DNA from: Sulfitobacter dubius
Lineage (GTDB): Bacteria; Pseudomonadota; Alphaproteobacteria; Rhodobacterales; Rhodobacteraceae
DNA length: 64,000 nucleotides
Reading direction: 5' to 3'
Assembly: GCF_900113435.1 (NCBI RefSeq)
Contig: NZ_FOPG01000001.1
Coordinates: 496,001-560,000, forward strand
The first letter of the stretch is position 1. Every line of letters begins with the position of its first letter. The notes under the pieces are model-generated. The model was not told the origin of the DNA. It did not search any database and worked only from the letters and a program-made list of their open reading frames with translations. This document shows positions 9,903-18,643 of the stretch, piece after piece. Position numbers and translations under genes: made by a program.

Positions 9903-11231
9903 ATGAGCGATTTTGACATGATGGGCCTGCCAAAGAACTTGGTGGCCCGGTTGAATGAAATGGGTCTGAAAGATCCAACCCCGATCCAACGCCAAGCAAT
10001 CCCCCAAGCCATGAATGGCCGCGACGTGATGGGCCTTGCCCAGACCGGCACCGGCAAGACGGCGGCCTTTGGTGTGCCGCTTATCGCACAGATGATGGAG
10101 CTTGAAGGCCGCCCCGCGCCGCGCTCCGTGCGCGGTCTGGTGCTTGCCCCGACCCGTGAGCTGGCCCAACAGATCGCCGTGAACCTGCGCGGCTATGCCG
10201 AAGGCACGCCGATCAAAGTGGCGATGGTGGTTGGCGGCCAGTCGATCAACACCCAGATCAAGCGTCTGGAGCGTGGTGTCGATCTGCTGATCGCCACACC
10301 GGGCCGTCTGCTCGACCTGCTCGACCGCCGCGCGGTCAAGCTCGACACGACGACCTTCCTCGTGCTGGATGAGGCCGACCAGATGCTCGACATGGGCTTC
10401 ATCCATGACCTGCGCAAAATCTCGAACCTGATCCCGAACGAGCGTCAGACGATGCTGTTCTCGGCGACCATGCCCAAGCTGATGAACGAAATCGCCAACA
10501 GCTATCTCAGCAGCCCGATCCGCATCGAAGTCTCGCCTCCGGGCAAGGCGGCGGACAAGGTGACGCAAGAGGTGCATTTCATCGCGAAGGCCGAGAAGAC
10601 AGAGTTGCTGAAGGAACTGTTGGCCAAGCACAAGGGCGAGCGGGCGTTGGTCTTTGGCCGCACCAAACATGGTTCGGAAAAGCTGATGAAGACACTGGTG
10701 AAGGCCGGGTTTGACGCCGCTTCGATCCATGGCAACAAAAGCCAAGGCCAGCGGGACCGCGCCATCGCAGGCTTCAAAAATGGCGAGATCACTGTGCTGG
10801 TGGCCACCGATGTGGCGGCGCGGGGTTTGGACATTCCGGATGTGAAACACGTCTATAACTTCGACCTGCCAAACGTGCCCGACAACTATGTGCACCGCAT
10901 TGGCCGGACCGCGCGGGCGGGCAAAGACGGCGCTGCCGTGGCCTTCTGCGCACCGGATGAGATGGGCGAATTGAAGGCGATCCAGAAGACTATGGGGATT
11001 TCGATCCCGGTGGCCTCTGGCCGTCCTTGGGAAGTGATCGATGAGCCGTCCAAACCCAAGGGCCGTGGCCGTGGGCGCGGTGGCCGACCCGGTGGCGGCG
11101 GTGGCCGACCCGGTGGCGGCGGTGGCCGACCCGGTGGCGGCGGGGGCGAAGGCGCTGGCAAACCAAGTGGCGGTCGCCGTCGGCGGCGCGGCGGTGGCGG
11201 CGGCAAGCCGGGCGGCCAGCAGGCAGCCTGA
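9903..11231 (+). CDS. DEAD-box ATP-dependent RNA helicase (RhlE/DeaD-like)
   Basis: A 442-residue RNA helicase with the full motif set: Q motif DPTPIQRQAI, motif I AQTGTGKT, Ia PTRELAQQ, motif II DEAD, motif III SAT, motif V ATDVAARGLD and motif VI HRIGRTARAG. The basic Gly/Arg-rich tail (residues about 380-442) contains a threefold GGRPGGG repeat and a run of five arginines, likely an unstructured RNA-binding tail. The ATG at MSDFDMMGL is preferred over a GTG six codons upstream because family members begin here. Confidence 0.95.
   Translation: MSDFDMMGLPKNLVARLNEMGLKDPTPIQRQAIPQAMNGRDVMGLAQTGTGKTAAFGVPLIAQMMELEGRPAPRSVRGLVLAPTRELAQQIAVNLRGYAEGTPIKVAMVVGGQSINTQIKRLERGVDLLIATPGRLLDLLDRRAVKLDTTTFLVLDEADQMLDMGFIHDLRKISNLIPNERQTMLFSATMPKLMNEIANSYLSSPIRIEVSPPGKAADKVTQEVHFIAKAEKTELLKELLAKHKGERALVFGRTKHGSEKLMKTLVKAGFDAASIHGNKSQGQRDRAIAGFKNGEITVLVATDVAARGLDIPDVKHVYNFDLPNVPDNYVHRIGRTARAGKDGAAVAFCAPDEMGELKAIQKTMGISIPVASGRPWEVIDEPSKPKGRGRGRGGRPGGGGGRPGGGGGRPGGGGGEGAGKPSGGRRRRRGGGGGKPGGQQAA
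11079..11141 (+). repeat. Three tandem 21-bp units encoding GGRPGGG
   Basis: Three identical consecutive 21-base units (11079-11099, 11100-11120, 11121-11141) lie inside the helicase tail. Identity at the DNA level, including synonymous positions, suggests recent slippage or unequal exchange, so copy number may vary between strains. Confidence 0.9.
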
Positions 11232-11256
11232 GCCGATACTTAGGAATTGAACGATC

Positions 11257-11291
11257 CAATGGCGCGTTGTGAAAATCACGGCGCGCCATTG
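11257..11291. terminator. Long near-perfect hairpin between helicase and transporter genes
   Basis: The left arm CAATGGCGCG pairs exactly with CGCGCCATTG. Between them TT/GG can form two G-U pairs, and GTGA pairs with TCAC around an AAA loop, so the plus-strand RNA folds into a 16-bp stem with a triloop. No T-run follows on either strand. It starts 25 bases after the helicase stop and ends 32 bases before the next start; termination or 3'-end protection is likely. Confidence 0.6.
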
Positions 11292-11323
11292 ACTTATCCG
11301 GGCCGGACGGCGCTTCTGGCGGG

Positions 11324-12211
11324 ATGGAACGCAAATCTCACATTGATACTTTCGGCGCAGTGGCTCTGGTGCTCTTTGCGCTTAACTTGGGCTTTAACCA
11401 AGTCGTCATCAAAGTCAGCACCGGTGGGTTCAACCCTGTCTTTCTCGCCGGGCTGCGCTCCCTCGGGGCGGTAGCCTTGCTGCTGATCTGGATGCGGCTC
11501 CGGGGTGTGAGCCTATCGCTGCCGCGCTCTGCGCTGATGGGCGGGCTGGCGGCGGGGGCTTTCTTCACGCTTGAGTTTGTCTGTCTCTTTCTCGCGCTCG
11601 ATCTCACCACGGTCAGCCGGGCGTCGATTTTGCTTTATTCCATGCCGGTCTGGCTTGGTATCGCCGCACATCTCTGGCTGCCCGGTGAGCGCCTGAGCGG
11701 GGCGCGTCTATTGGGCATGGGGCTGGCCATGGGCGGCGTTGCTTTGGCACTGAGCGATGGCGGGGCCGAGGGGGCAAACTGGCTTGGCGATCTATTGGCG
11801 TTGCTGGCGGCGCTTTGCTGGGCTGGCATTGCGCTTTGCGTTCGGATTACACCGCTTTCCAAAGTACCGCCCGCGCAGCAGTTAATGATGCAACTGATCA
11901 TCTCAGCCCCGGTGCTGTTGCTGCTTGCGCCGCTCTTTGGCCCCTTGCTGCGCGAGGTGGAGCCGGTGCATCTGGCAGGTCTCGCCTATCAGATCGTCGC
12001 GGTGGCGAGCTTTGGGTTTCTGGCGTGGTTCTGGCTGCTAACCGTTTATCCTGCGGCCTCGGTGGCGTCTTTCAGCTTCCTCTCGCCTGTCTTTGCGGTG
12101 CTCTTGGGCTGGCTGATCCTATCAGAAGAGATTGGGCTTACCGTTTGGCTCGCCCTGCTGCTGGTCGCGGCAGGGATTTACCTGATCAACCGCAAACCCC
12201 GAGCGCACTAG
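11324..12211 (+). CDS. EamA/DMT-superfamily transporter
   Basis: A 295-residue protein with about ten predicted membrane helices in two EamA domains. The first contains FNQVVIKVSTGGFNPVFLAG and TTVSRASILLYSMPVWLG; the second ends with FSFLSPVFAVLLGWLILSEE, a typical EamA motif. The substrate is unknown. It is preceded by the large hairpin at 11257-11291 and is convergent with selO 3 bp away. Confidence 0.87.
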   Translation: MERKSHIDTFGAVALVLFALNLGFNQVVIKVSTGGFNPVFLAGLRSLGAVALLLIWMRLRGVSLSLPRSALMGGLAAGAFFTLEFVCLFLALDLTTVSRASILLYSMPVWLGIAAHLWLPGERLSGARLLGMGLAMGGVALALSDGGAEGANWLGDLLALLAALCWAGIALCVRITPLSKVPPAQQLMMQLIISAPVLLLLAPLFGPLLREVEPVHLAGLAYQIVAVASFGFLAWFWLLTVYPAASVASFSFLSPVFAVLLGWLILSEEIGLTVWLALLLVAAGIYLINRKPRAH

Positions 12212-12214
12212 GCT

Positions 12215-13624
12215 TCAGGTGCCGCAGAATGTTGCCGGCACAATCTCATCTTCGGTCGGGGGGCGCTGTAGTTCTGGGTCGGTCTCTTCAAAGGGCGTCG
12301 ACAGCGCTGTCATCAACCGCTCGAACGGGGCCATGTTGCCTGCAACGGCGGCTTCGATCATCTGCTCAATCCGGTGATTTCGCGGGATCACGGCGGGGTT
12401 CGCCGCTTGCATGACCGCATGCGGGTCCGGCTCATCCTTGATCCGGTTGCGCCAGTTATCGGCCCATGTGTCAAAGGCATCGCGGTCGGTGAAGTGATCA
12501 CGCGCTTGGTCGGTCCCCAGGGCGCGGAACGTGTTGGTGAAATCCGCGCCGTCAGTTTGCATCAGGCTCAGCAGTTCATTGACCAGATCAACATCCTCGG
12601 GCCGGGGGTTGGAAATGCCGAGTTTGGCCGCGAAACGGCGCAGCCATGCGGCTTCGATCAACTCGGGCATGTCATGAACGATTTCGGTGGCTTCTTCGAC
12701 GGCGGTCTCTTTGTTCTCCATCTGCTGCAAGAGCGAGGTCGCCAGCTGCGCCATGTTCCAGACCACGATCTGCGGCTGGTTCCCATAGGCATAGCGGCCC
12801 TGCCGGTCGATGGAACTGAACACACGGCCCTGATGAAACGCGTCCATAAATGCGCAGGGGCCATAGTCGATCGTCTCGCCCGAAATGCTGCAATTATCGG
12901 TGTTCATCACCCCGTGGATAAAGCCGAAAGACATCCACTGCGCCACCAGTTCCGCCTGCGCAGCACAGACCGCGCGCAGAAGGCCAAGCGGACCCTTTGC
13001 ATCGGGATAATGCCGCGCGATGGCATAGTCGGTGAGGGCTTTGAGCGCCTCCGTCTCACCGCGATGGGCGAAGACCTGAAAGGTGCCGACGCGCAGATGG
13101 CTTGCGGCGACGCGGGTGACGATGGCGCCGGGCAGGGGGCCGCTTTCGCGCAGGATCGGCTCCCCGGTGGCAACGGCGGCGAGGGCACGGGTGGTCGGCA
13201 CGCCGAGCGCATGCATCGCCTCGCTGATCAGGTATTCGCGCAGCACCGGCCCAACCCATGCGCGGCCATCGCCCATACGCGAATAGGGCGTCGGGCCGGA
13301 ACCTTTGAGCTGAATGTCACGGCGCTCGCCTTCGCTGTCGATGACCTCACCCAGCAGGATCGCACGGCCATCGCCAAGCTGCGGGTTGAAATTGCCGAAC
13401 TGATGACCGGCGTAAAGTTGCGCCAAAGGTGCCGCCCCTTCGGGCACCGCATTGCCGCCGAAAACCTGCGCGCGGGTCTTTGCATCGCCGCCTTCGATTC
13501 CCAGTGACGCCGCCAGATCAGCGTTCCATGCCAAGAGCTTGGGTTCTTTTACCGGCGTGGGGTCCAGCCGGGTAAAGAACCCCTCAGGCAGGGTGGCATA
13601 GCTGTTATCAAAGGGAATACGCAT
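12215..13624 (-). CDS. selO: Protein adenylyltransferase SelO (YdiU/UPF0061 family)
   Basis: A 469-residue pseudokinase-fold enzyme; SelO homologues transfer AMP from ATP to Ser/Thr/Tyr of target proteins and respond to oxidative stress. Recognisable blocks are YAGHQFGNFNPQLGDGRA, the lysine strand IQLKGSGPTPYSRMGDGRA, and HGVMNTDNCSISGETIDYGP containing the metal-binding Asn and Asp. The bacterial C-terminal NPAVIPRNHRIEQMI is present. The ATG overlaps the upstream GNAT stop by one base; a GTG one codon earlier is an alternative start. It is last in the mazG-nucleoside hydrolase-GNAT-selO run. Confidence 0.94.
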   Translation of the reverse strand: MRIPFDNSYATLPEGFFTRLDPTPVKEPKLLAWNADLAASLGIEGGDAKTRAQVFGGNAVPEGAAPLAQLYAGHQFGNFNPQLGDGRAILLGEVIDSEGERRDIQLKGSGPTPYSRMGDGRAWVGPVLREYLISEAMHALGVPTTRALAAVATGEPILRESGPLPGAIVTRVAASHLRVGTFQVFAHRGETEALKALTDYAIARHYPDAKGPLGLLRAVCAAQAELVAQWMSFGFIHGVMNTDNCSISGETIDYGPCAFMDAFHQGRVFSSIDRQGRYAYGNQPQIVVWNMAQLATSLLQQMENKETAVEEATEIVHDMPELIEAAWLRRFAAKLGISNPRPEDVDLVNELLSLMQTDGADFTNTFRALGTDQARDHFTDRDAFDTWADNWRNRIKDEPDPHAVMQAANPAVIPRNHRIEQMIEAAVAGNMAPFERLMTALSTPFEETDPELQRPPTEDEIVPATFCGT

Positions 13625-14073
13625 CACAGTTTCCGAGACATAAGCATGTAATCCTCGCGGGGGCGGAAGCCCGCGCGGGTGTAGACTTTGAGCGCCGCCT
13701 TATTGGTGCGGTCAACTTCGAGATGTATGGCCTTCAACCCGCCCGCAGCCAGCGCGCGCGGCAGAGCGATCAGCGTCTCTGAAGCGATCCCGCGTCCCCG
13801 CACGCCGGGACGGACGTAGATTTCATCGATAATGGCGTCCAGCCCGCCGAATTCAACAGACCAGCCGAAACAAATCAACACATAGCCAATCGGCGCACGG
13901 GGCGGGCCGATCAGATAGGCGGCGCCATGGGGGATCCCCTCCAGCAGCGGCGCAAGCCCGTTGCGGCGCTGCTCATCAGTCATCTCAATGCCCGCTTCGG
14001 CGTGAAAGGCAGTGACCAGCCCGACCAGTTTGTCGAGATGTTCAGGCGCGCCGAGGGTGAGATGTGCGCTCAT
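13624..14073 (-). CDS. GNAT-family N-acetyltransferase
   Basis: A 149-residue GNAT domain. The acetyl-CoA binding motif is RPGVRGRGIASETLI following the beta4 strand AIIDEIYV; the C-terminus NKAALKVYTRAGFRPRED is canonical. Both ends are coupled: its ATG overlaps the nucleoside hydrolase stop by four bases and its stop overlaps the selO start by one. The substrate is unknown. Confidence 0.9.
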   Translation of the reverse strand: MSAHLTLGAPEHLDKLVGLVTAFHAEAGIEMTDEQRRNGLAPLLEGIPHGAAYLIGPPRAPIGYVLICFGWSVEFGGLDAIIDEIYVRPGVRGRGIASETLIALPRALAAGGLKAIHLEVDRTNKAALKVYTRAGFRPREDYMLMSRKL

Positions 14074-15011
14074 AGGCGGGCCAGCCTTTCGGTGAGCAGA
14101 GCAAAGAACCCATCGGCGTCAAGGTCACCGACGAACAGCGCGTTGGGCGCGCGGTCGGTCACGCCCCACCAGTCGGCCACGGTCATGCCCATGGTCAGCT
14201 CTGACTGGGTCTCAATCTCGACGTTGATGTGGCGGCCTTTGAACAGGTCTGGATTTATCAGATAGGCGGTGACGCAAGGGTCATGTAGCGGCGCGCCTTC
14301 GGAGCCGTATTTCTCTTTGTCGAACCGCTCGAAGAAATCGGTCATCTCGGCCACGGCGACGCCCACCGGCGTGCCAATCGCGCGGAAGGCGTCATTGCGC
14401 GGTTTGGTGACCAGCGCCTTGTGCGTCACGTCAAGCGGCATCACGACGATGGGTATGCCGGATTTAAACACGATATCAGCAGCATGCGGGTCGACGTAAA
14501 TGTTGAACTCTGCCGTGGGGGTGATGTTGCCCCCCTCGAAATAACCGCCGCCCATCAGCACAATCTCTTGCACCTTCTCGGCGATATCGGGCGCCTTTTG
14601 CAGGGCGGTCGCGATATTGGTGAGCGGGCCCAAGGGGCAGAGGGTCACGCTGCCTGCGGGATGGGCGCGGACCAGCTCGATGATGAAATCGACCCCATGC
14701 CCCTCGGCCAGCGGCATGGTGGGGTCGGGCAGGTCGGGACCATCAAGGCCGGTCTTGCCGTGCACATGTTCTGCCGTCACCAAGTCACGGCCCAGCGGGC
14801 GGTCGCAACCGGCAAAGACCTTCACATCCCGCCGACCCGCCAATTCACACACGATCCGCGCGTTTTTCGAGGTGAGATCCAGCGGCACGTTGCCCGCGAC
14901 ACAGGTGATGCCCAGCACATCGATCTCTTCGGGGCTGGCCAGCGCAAGGAGGATCGCGACGGCGTCGTCCTGTCCGGGGTCGGTGTCGATAATGATTTTG
15001 CGCGGGGTCAT
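14070..15011 (-). CDS. Inosine-uridine-type nucleoside hydrolase
   Basis: A 313-residue nucleoside hydrolase splitting ribonucleosides into base and ribose. The N-terminal calcium- and ribose-binding motif is IIIDTDPGQDDAVAILLA; further sites are the Asn/Glu region EFNIYVDPHAADIVF and the C-terminal DPCVTAYLINPDLF. The start MTPRKIIIDTDPG fits the family; a long in-frame extension upstream is unlikely. It follows mazG by 77 bp and overlaps the GNAT gene by four bases, suggesting a nucleotide-salvage context. Confidence 0.93.
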   Translation of the reverse strand: MTPRKIIIDTDPGQDDAVAILLALASPEEIDVLGITCVAGNVPLDLTSKNARIVCELAGRRDVKVFAGCDRPLGRDLVTAEHVHGKTGLDGPDLPDPTMPLAEGHGVDFIIELVRAHPAGSVTLCPLGPLTNIATALQKAPDIAEKVQEIVLMGGGYFEGGNITPTAEFNIYVDPHAADIVFKSGIPIVVMPLDVTHKALVTKPRNDAFRAIGTPVGVAVAEMTDFFERFDKEKYGSEGAPLHDPCVTAYLINPDLFKGRHINVEIETQSELTMGMTVADWWGVTDRAPNALFVGDLDADGFFALLTERLARL

Positions 15012-15088
15012 GGGCTTACTTTCGTCAAATTGCTTGGGGCAGAGCCTTGCCGGAGGCTCATGTCTTTGTCCAGCCGCAGGCCCGACGA

Positions 15089-15913
15089 TTAGCCGCGTTC
15101 CGCCAGTTTCACCGCATCCCAAAGGGCATCCATCTCGGCCAGATCACTGTCCTGCGGGGTTTTGCCCATGGCGGCGAGCCGCATTTCGATCCCCTCGAAC
15201 CGGCGGGTGAACTTGGCGTTTGCAGCGCGCAGGGCGGCTTCGGGATCAAGCCCAAGGTGGCGGCCCAGATTGGCCATCACAAACAGCAGATCGCCGTATT
15301 CCTCCTCAACCTCGGCCTGCGAAAGCGTGTCTTTCGCCTCGACCAATTCAGCGGCCTCTTCGGTGATCTTGTCCAGCACCTGTGTCGTCTCGGGCCAGTC
15401 AAAGCCGACCCGCGCTGCACGTTTTTGCAGCTTCATCGCGCGCAAAAGCGCCGGCAGGCCAATCGCCACCCCATCCAGCGTGCCGCCCTGTGCTTTGCCA
15501 GCGCGCTCGGCGGCTTTGATCTTTTCCCAGTCGGCGGTCTGCTGTTCGGCGCTCTTGTCGCGGGATTCGTCGCCAAAGACATGCGGGTGGCGCGCCACCA
15601 TCTTATCGCTAATGTTGCGCACCACGGATTGGAAGGTGAAATGCCCGGCCTCTTCGCCCATGGCCGTGTGATAGACCGATTGGAGCAGAAGATCGCCCAG
15701 CTCGCCCTCCAGTTCCGCCCAATCACGCCGAGCGATGGCGTCGGCGACTTCATACGCCTCTTCAATGGTATAGGGGACGATGCTGTCGAAATCCTGCTCG
15801 ATATCCCAGGGGCAGCCGGTGTCGGGATCGCGCAGGCGGCGCATGATTTCAAGCAGCCGTTCAATGCCCGCATCTGAATCGTGAATGAGATCGGCTTTTG
15901 TGTTGTCCGGCAT
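15089..15913 (-). CDS. mazG: Nucleoside triphosphate pyrophosphohydrolase MazG
   Basis: A 274-residue protein with two tandem MazG folds that hydrolyses NTPs and dNTPs to NMP plus PPi, a housecleaning activity. The N-terminal domain has CPWDIEQDF and TIEEAYEVADAI with GELGDLLLQ; the C-terminal domain has ITEEAAELVEA and EEYGDLLFVMANLGRHLG, both showing the EExxE-ExxD metal pattern. The start MPDNTKADL is chosen; an ATG four codons upstream is possible. It heads the run to nucleoside hydrolase, GNAT and selO. Confidence 0.95.
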   Translation of the reverse strand: MPDNTKADLIHDSDAGIERLLEIMRRLRDPDTGCPWDIEQDFDSIVPYTIEEAYEVADAIARRDWAELEGELGDLLLQSVYHTAMGEEAGHFTFQSVVRNISDKMVARHPHVFGDESRDKSAEQQTADWEKIKAAERAGKAQGGTLDGVAIGLPALLRAMKLQKRAARVGFDWPETTQVLDKITEEAAELVEAKDTLSQAEVEEEYGDLLFVMANLGRHLGLDPEAALRAANAKFTRRFEGIEMRLAAMGKTPQDSDLAEMDALWDAVKLAERG

Positions 15914-15977
15914 TGCAGGCCCCATGTGTCTGGTGTCAGATGCACCCTGACCAAACCAACCCCAAGGAGTCCAGCCC

Positions 15978-17147
15978 ATGCCCGTGGTAAACCGCATCAA
16001 TGCCTTTGCGGAGGATATGACAGCGTGGCGGCGCCATTTGCATACGATCCCCGAGCTGGGGTTGGAATGCCATGAGACGGCGGCTTTCGTGGCCGAGCGG
16101 CTGCGCGCGTTTGGTGTGGATGAGCTGCACGAGGGCATCGCGACGACGGGCATCGTGGCGATCATCGAGGGGCAGGGCGAAGGCCCGACCATTGGCCTGC
16201 GCGCCGATATGGACGCGCTGCCGATCCATGAGGCGACGGGCAAGGACTATGCCAGCACGCGGGAGGGCAAAATGCACGCCTGCGGCCATGACGGGCATAC
16301 CACCATGCTTTTGGGTGCCGCGCGGTATCTGGCCGAGACACGCAATTTCGCGGGCCGGGTGGCGCTGATCTTTCAACCCGCCGAAGAGACGGGCGGCGGC
16401 GCGGGCGTCATGGTCGAAGAGGGCATTATGGAGCGGTTCGACATCGCGCAGGTTTACGGCATCCACAACGCGCCGGGCTTCGACGAAGGCGCGTTCTATA
16501 CCACGCCGGGGCCGATCATGGCGGCGGTGGATGAATTTCATATCCATATCAAAGGCAAAGGTGGCCATGGCGCAATGCCCCACGACACCCGCGATCCGGT
16601 TGTGGCAGCCTGTGGCATCGCCACGGCGATCCAGACCATCGTCAGCCGCAATCATGTCGCCACGCAGGACTTGGTGGTCTCAGTCACACAGATCCACACC
16701 GGCTCTGCCGATAACGTGATCCCTGAGACTGCCTATATCAACGGCACCGTGCGGACCTTTGACCGCGAGGTTCAGGCCATGGTCATGCGCCGGATGCAGC
16801 AGATCGTGGACGGGCAGGCGGCAAGCTATGACGTCGCCGCCGAACTGGTCTATGAGGTCGGCTATCCGGCCACGATCAACGACCCTGCAAAGACCGAAAC
16901 CGCCGTCGCGGCGGCGAGCGAAGTGGTGGGCGCGGCCCAAGTGCACGGCGATTATGGGCGCGAGATGGGCGCGGAAGATTTCAGCTATATGCTCGAAAAA
17001 CGCCCCGGTGCATATCTGTTCCTCGGTGCCGGTGAAGGCGCAGGGCTGCACCATCCAGAATACGACTTCAACGACGAGATCGCGCCGCTCGGCGCATCCT
17101 TTTTCGCCCGTATCGTTGAGCGGGCACAGCCAGCAGGAGGCAAGTAA
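15978..17147 (+). CDS. M20-family amidohydrolase (hippurate/N-acyl amino acid hydrolase type)
   Basis: A 389-residue metallopeptidase-like hydrolase of the M20D type. Metal ligands and catalytic residues are visible in LRADMDALPI, HACGHDGHTTMLLGAA and FQPAEETGGGAGVMVEEG; the dimerisation domain begins near GKGGHGAMPHDTRDPV, and the last ligand is in HHPEYDFND. It probably releases amino acids from N-acyl or amide conjugates. Its TAA overlaps the ATG of the agmatinase-like gene by one base, so the pair may handle guanidino or amide nitrogen compounds. Confidence 0.92.
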   Translation: MPVVNRINAFAEDMTAWRRHLHTIPELGLECHETAAFVAERLRAFGVDELHEGIATTGIVAIIEGQGEGPTIGLRADMDALPIHEATGKDYASTREGKMHACGHDGHTTMLLGAARYLAETRNFAGRVALIFQPAEETGGGAGVMVEEGIMERFDIAQVYGIHNAPGFDEGAFYTTPGPIMAAVDEFHIHIKGKGGHGAMPHDTRDPVVAACGIATAIQTIVSRNHVATQDLVVSVTQIHTGSADNVIPETAYINGTVRTFDREVQAMVMRRMQQIVDGQAASYDVAAELVYEVGYPATINDPAKTETAVAAASEVVGAAQVHGDYGREMGAEDFSYMLEKRPGAYLFLGAGEGAGLHHPEYDFNDEIAPLGASFFARIVERAQPAGGK

Positions 17148-18112
17148 TGGCACTGGAAGACGCGGCCAAACAGATGGATATGGCCTTTACCCGCGAGGAC
17201 CTCAAAGGGCCGAGCTATGAGTTGACCTTTGGCGGGGCGACCTCTTTCCTGCGACGTAAATACACCAAGGATCTGACCGGCGTGGACATCGCCGTGACCG
17301 GCGTGCCCTTTGATCAGGCCGTTACCAACCGCCCCGGCACCCGCCTTGGCCCCCGCGCCATTCGCGAGGCGAGCGCGCTGCAAGCGCCCGACGCGCCCTA
17401 TGGCTGGGACTTTGATGTGCTGAGCGAATTTGCAATCGCGGATTATGGCGATCTGGCGTTTGATTATGGCCATGTCAGCCAGTTTCCCGCCGCTCTGACC
17501 GCGCATATCAAGACCATTCTGGATGCCGGTGCGGCCTCGGTCGTGCTGGGCGGGGATCACTACATCTCCTTCCCGATCCTCAAAGCCTATGCCGAAAAAT
17601 ACGGTCCGATCAGCCTGTTACAGTTCGATGCGCACACCGATACGTGGCAAGATGACGACATGGATCGGATCGACCACGGGACGATGTTCTACAAGGCCGT
17701 GAAGTCCGGCATCGTCGACCCCACGACCAGCGTGCAGGTGGGCATCCGCACCACCAATGAGGACACGATGGGCGTCAACATCATCGACGCGCGTGAGGTG
17801 CATGAGAAGGGGCCGCAGGCGACCGTGGCCAAGATCAAAGAGATTCTTGGCGATCGGCCTTGTTATCTGACCTTCGACATTGACGCGCTTGATCCGGCCT
17901 TTGCCCCCGGCACCGGCACCCCGGTTTGGGGCGGTCTGACCTCGGCGCAGGTGTCGATCATGCTGCGGGATCTGGCCGGGATCAATATCATGGGTGGCGA
18001 CGTGGTTGAGGTCTCTCCGCCCTTCGACACCACAGGCGCGACGGCGGTCGCGGGCGCACATGTCGCGACCGAGATCCTGTCTCTGCTGGGTCACCGCATG
18101 AGAACCGCGTGA
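17147..18112 (+). CDS. speB: Agmatinase / guanidinobutyrase-like ureohydrolase
   Basis: A 321-residue member of the arginase-agmatinase family that removes urea from a guanidino compound. The two-manganese site is built from GGDHYISFPI, FDAHTDTW and the signature FDIDALDPAFAPGTGTP. It is translationally coupled to the upstream M20 amidohydrolase. The substrate could be agmatine or guanidinobutyrate; family membership is clear but the symbol is provisional. Confidence 0.9.
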   Translation: MALEDAAKQMDMAFTREDLKGPSYELTFGGATSFLRRKYTKDLTGVDIAVTGVPFDQAVTNRPGTRLGPRAIREASALQAPDAPYGWDFDVLSEFAIADYGDLAFDYGHVSQFPAALTAHIKTILDAGAASVVLGGDHYISFPILKAYAEKYGPISLLQFDAHTDTWQDDDMDRIDHGTMFYKAVKSGIVDPTTSVQVGIRTTNEDTMGVNIIDAREVHEKGPQATVAKIKEILGDRPCYLTFDIDALDPAFAPGTGTPVWGGLTSAQVSIMLRDLAGINIMGGDVVEVSPPFDTTGATAVAGAHVATEILSLLGHRMRTA

Positions 18113-18132
18113 GCGAAGGCCACAACATCATC

Positions 18133-18160
18133 GGGCGGCCCTCAGGCTTGGGGTCCGCCC
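18133..18160 (+). terminator. Hairpin downstream of the agmatinase gene
   Basis: GGGCGG pairs with CCGCCC and the inner CCC can pair with GGG around a short loop. There is no T-run, so this is a weak or factor-assisted terminator candidate between speB and the DUF1499 gene. Confidence 0.4.
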
Positions 18161-18217
18161 ACCTCACCGCGACCACCTGCGTCGCCTCAAATCGCCGAGT
18201 TTTGAAAGGTGTTTAAA

Positions 18218-18643
18218 ATGTTGTTCTGGATCATCGTGATCGCCCTCGTCGCCTTGGTGGCCTATGTCCGCCTTGCGCCCATCGACACCGCGCGTTGGCA
18301 TGTTCAGGCCGAAGGGCAGAAGATGGGCAAGACACAAGGCACCAACAGCTATATCTGGCGCGCGCCGGTCGAAGGCAACGGGGAAGATACTTTGGCCCAG
18401 CTTGACCGGGTGATCCTGCAAACCCCACGCACCGAAGTCGTCGCCGGATCTCTGGCTGAGGGGCAGGTCACCTATGTTACCCGCACCAAATTGATGGGCT
18501 ACCCCGATTTTACCACCATCGGCGTCTACGGTGACAACCCGCGCTATGTCGAAGTCTATGGCCGTTCGCGCTTTGGCCGGTCAGATCTGGGGGTCAACGC
18601 CAAGCGGGTGAACGGATGGCTCGATCAGATCGAGGCGCGATGA
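18218..18643 (+). CDS. DUF1499 family protein
   Basis: A 141-residue protein with one N-terminal membrane helix (MLFWIIVIALVALVAYV) followed by a periplasmic or cytoplasmic-face DUF1499 domain; TYVTRTKLMGYPDFTTIGV and YGRSRFGRSDLGVN are characteristic. Function unknown. GAAAGG lies 8 bases before the chosen ATG; a GTG three codons earlier is less likely. The 3' end overlaps the convergent small secreted-protein gene by 63 bases. Confidence 0.85.
   Translation: MLFWIIVIALVALVAYVRLAPIDTARWHVQAEGQKMGKTQGTNSYIWRAPVEGNGEDTLAQLDRVILQTPRTEVVAGSLAEGQVTYVTRTKLMGYPDFTTIGVYGDNPRYVEVYGRSRFGRSDLGVNAKRVNGWLDQIEAR

Noticed and set aside
9507..11279. 590-codon open frame on the minus strand
   Set aside because: It lies opposite the DEAD-box helicase and fur-like genes; composition (His, Gln, Arg-rich with no motif) is typical of antisense frames in GC-rich DNA.
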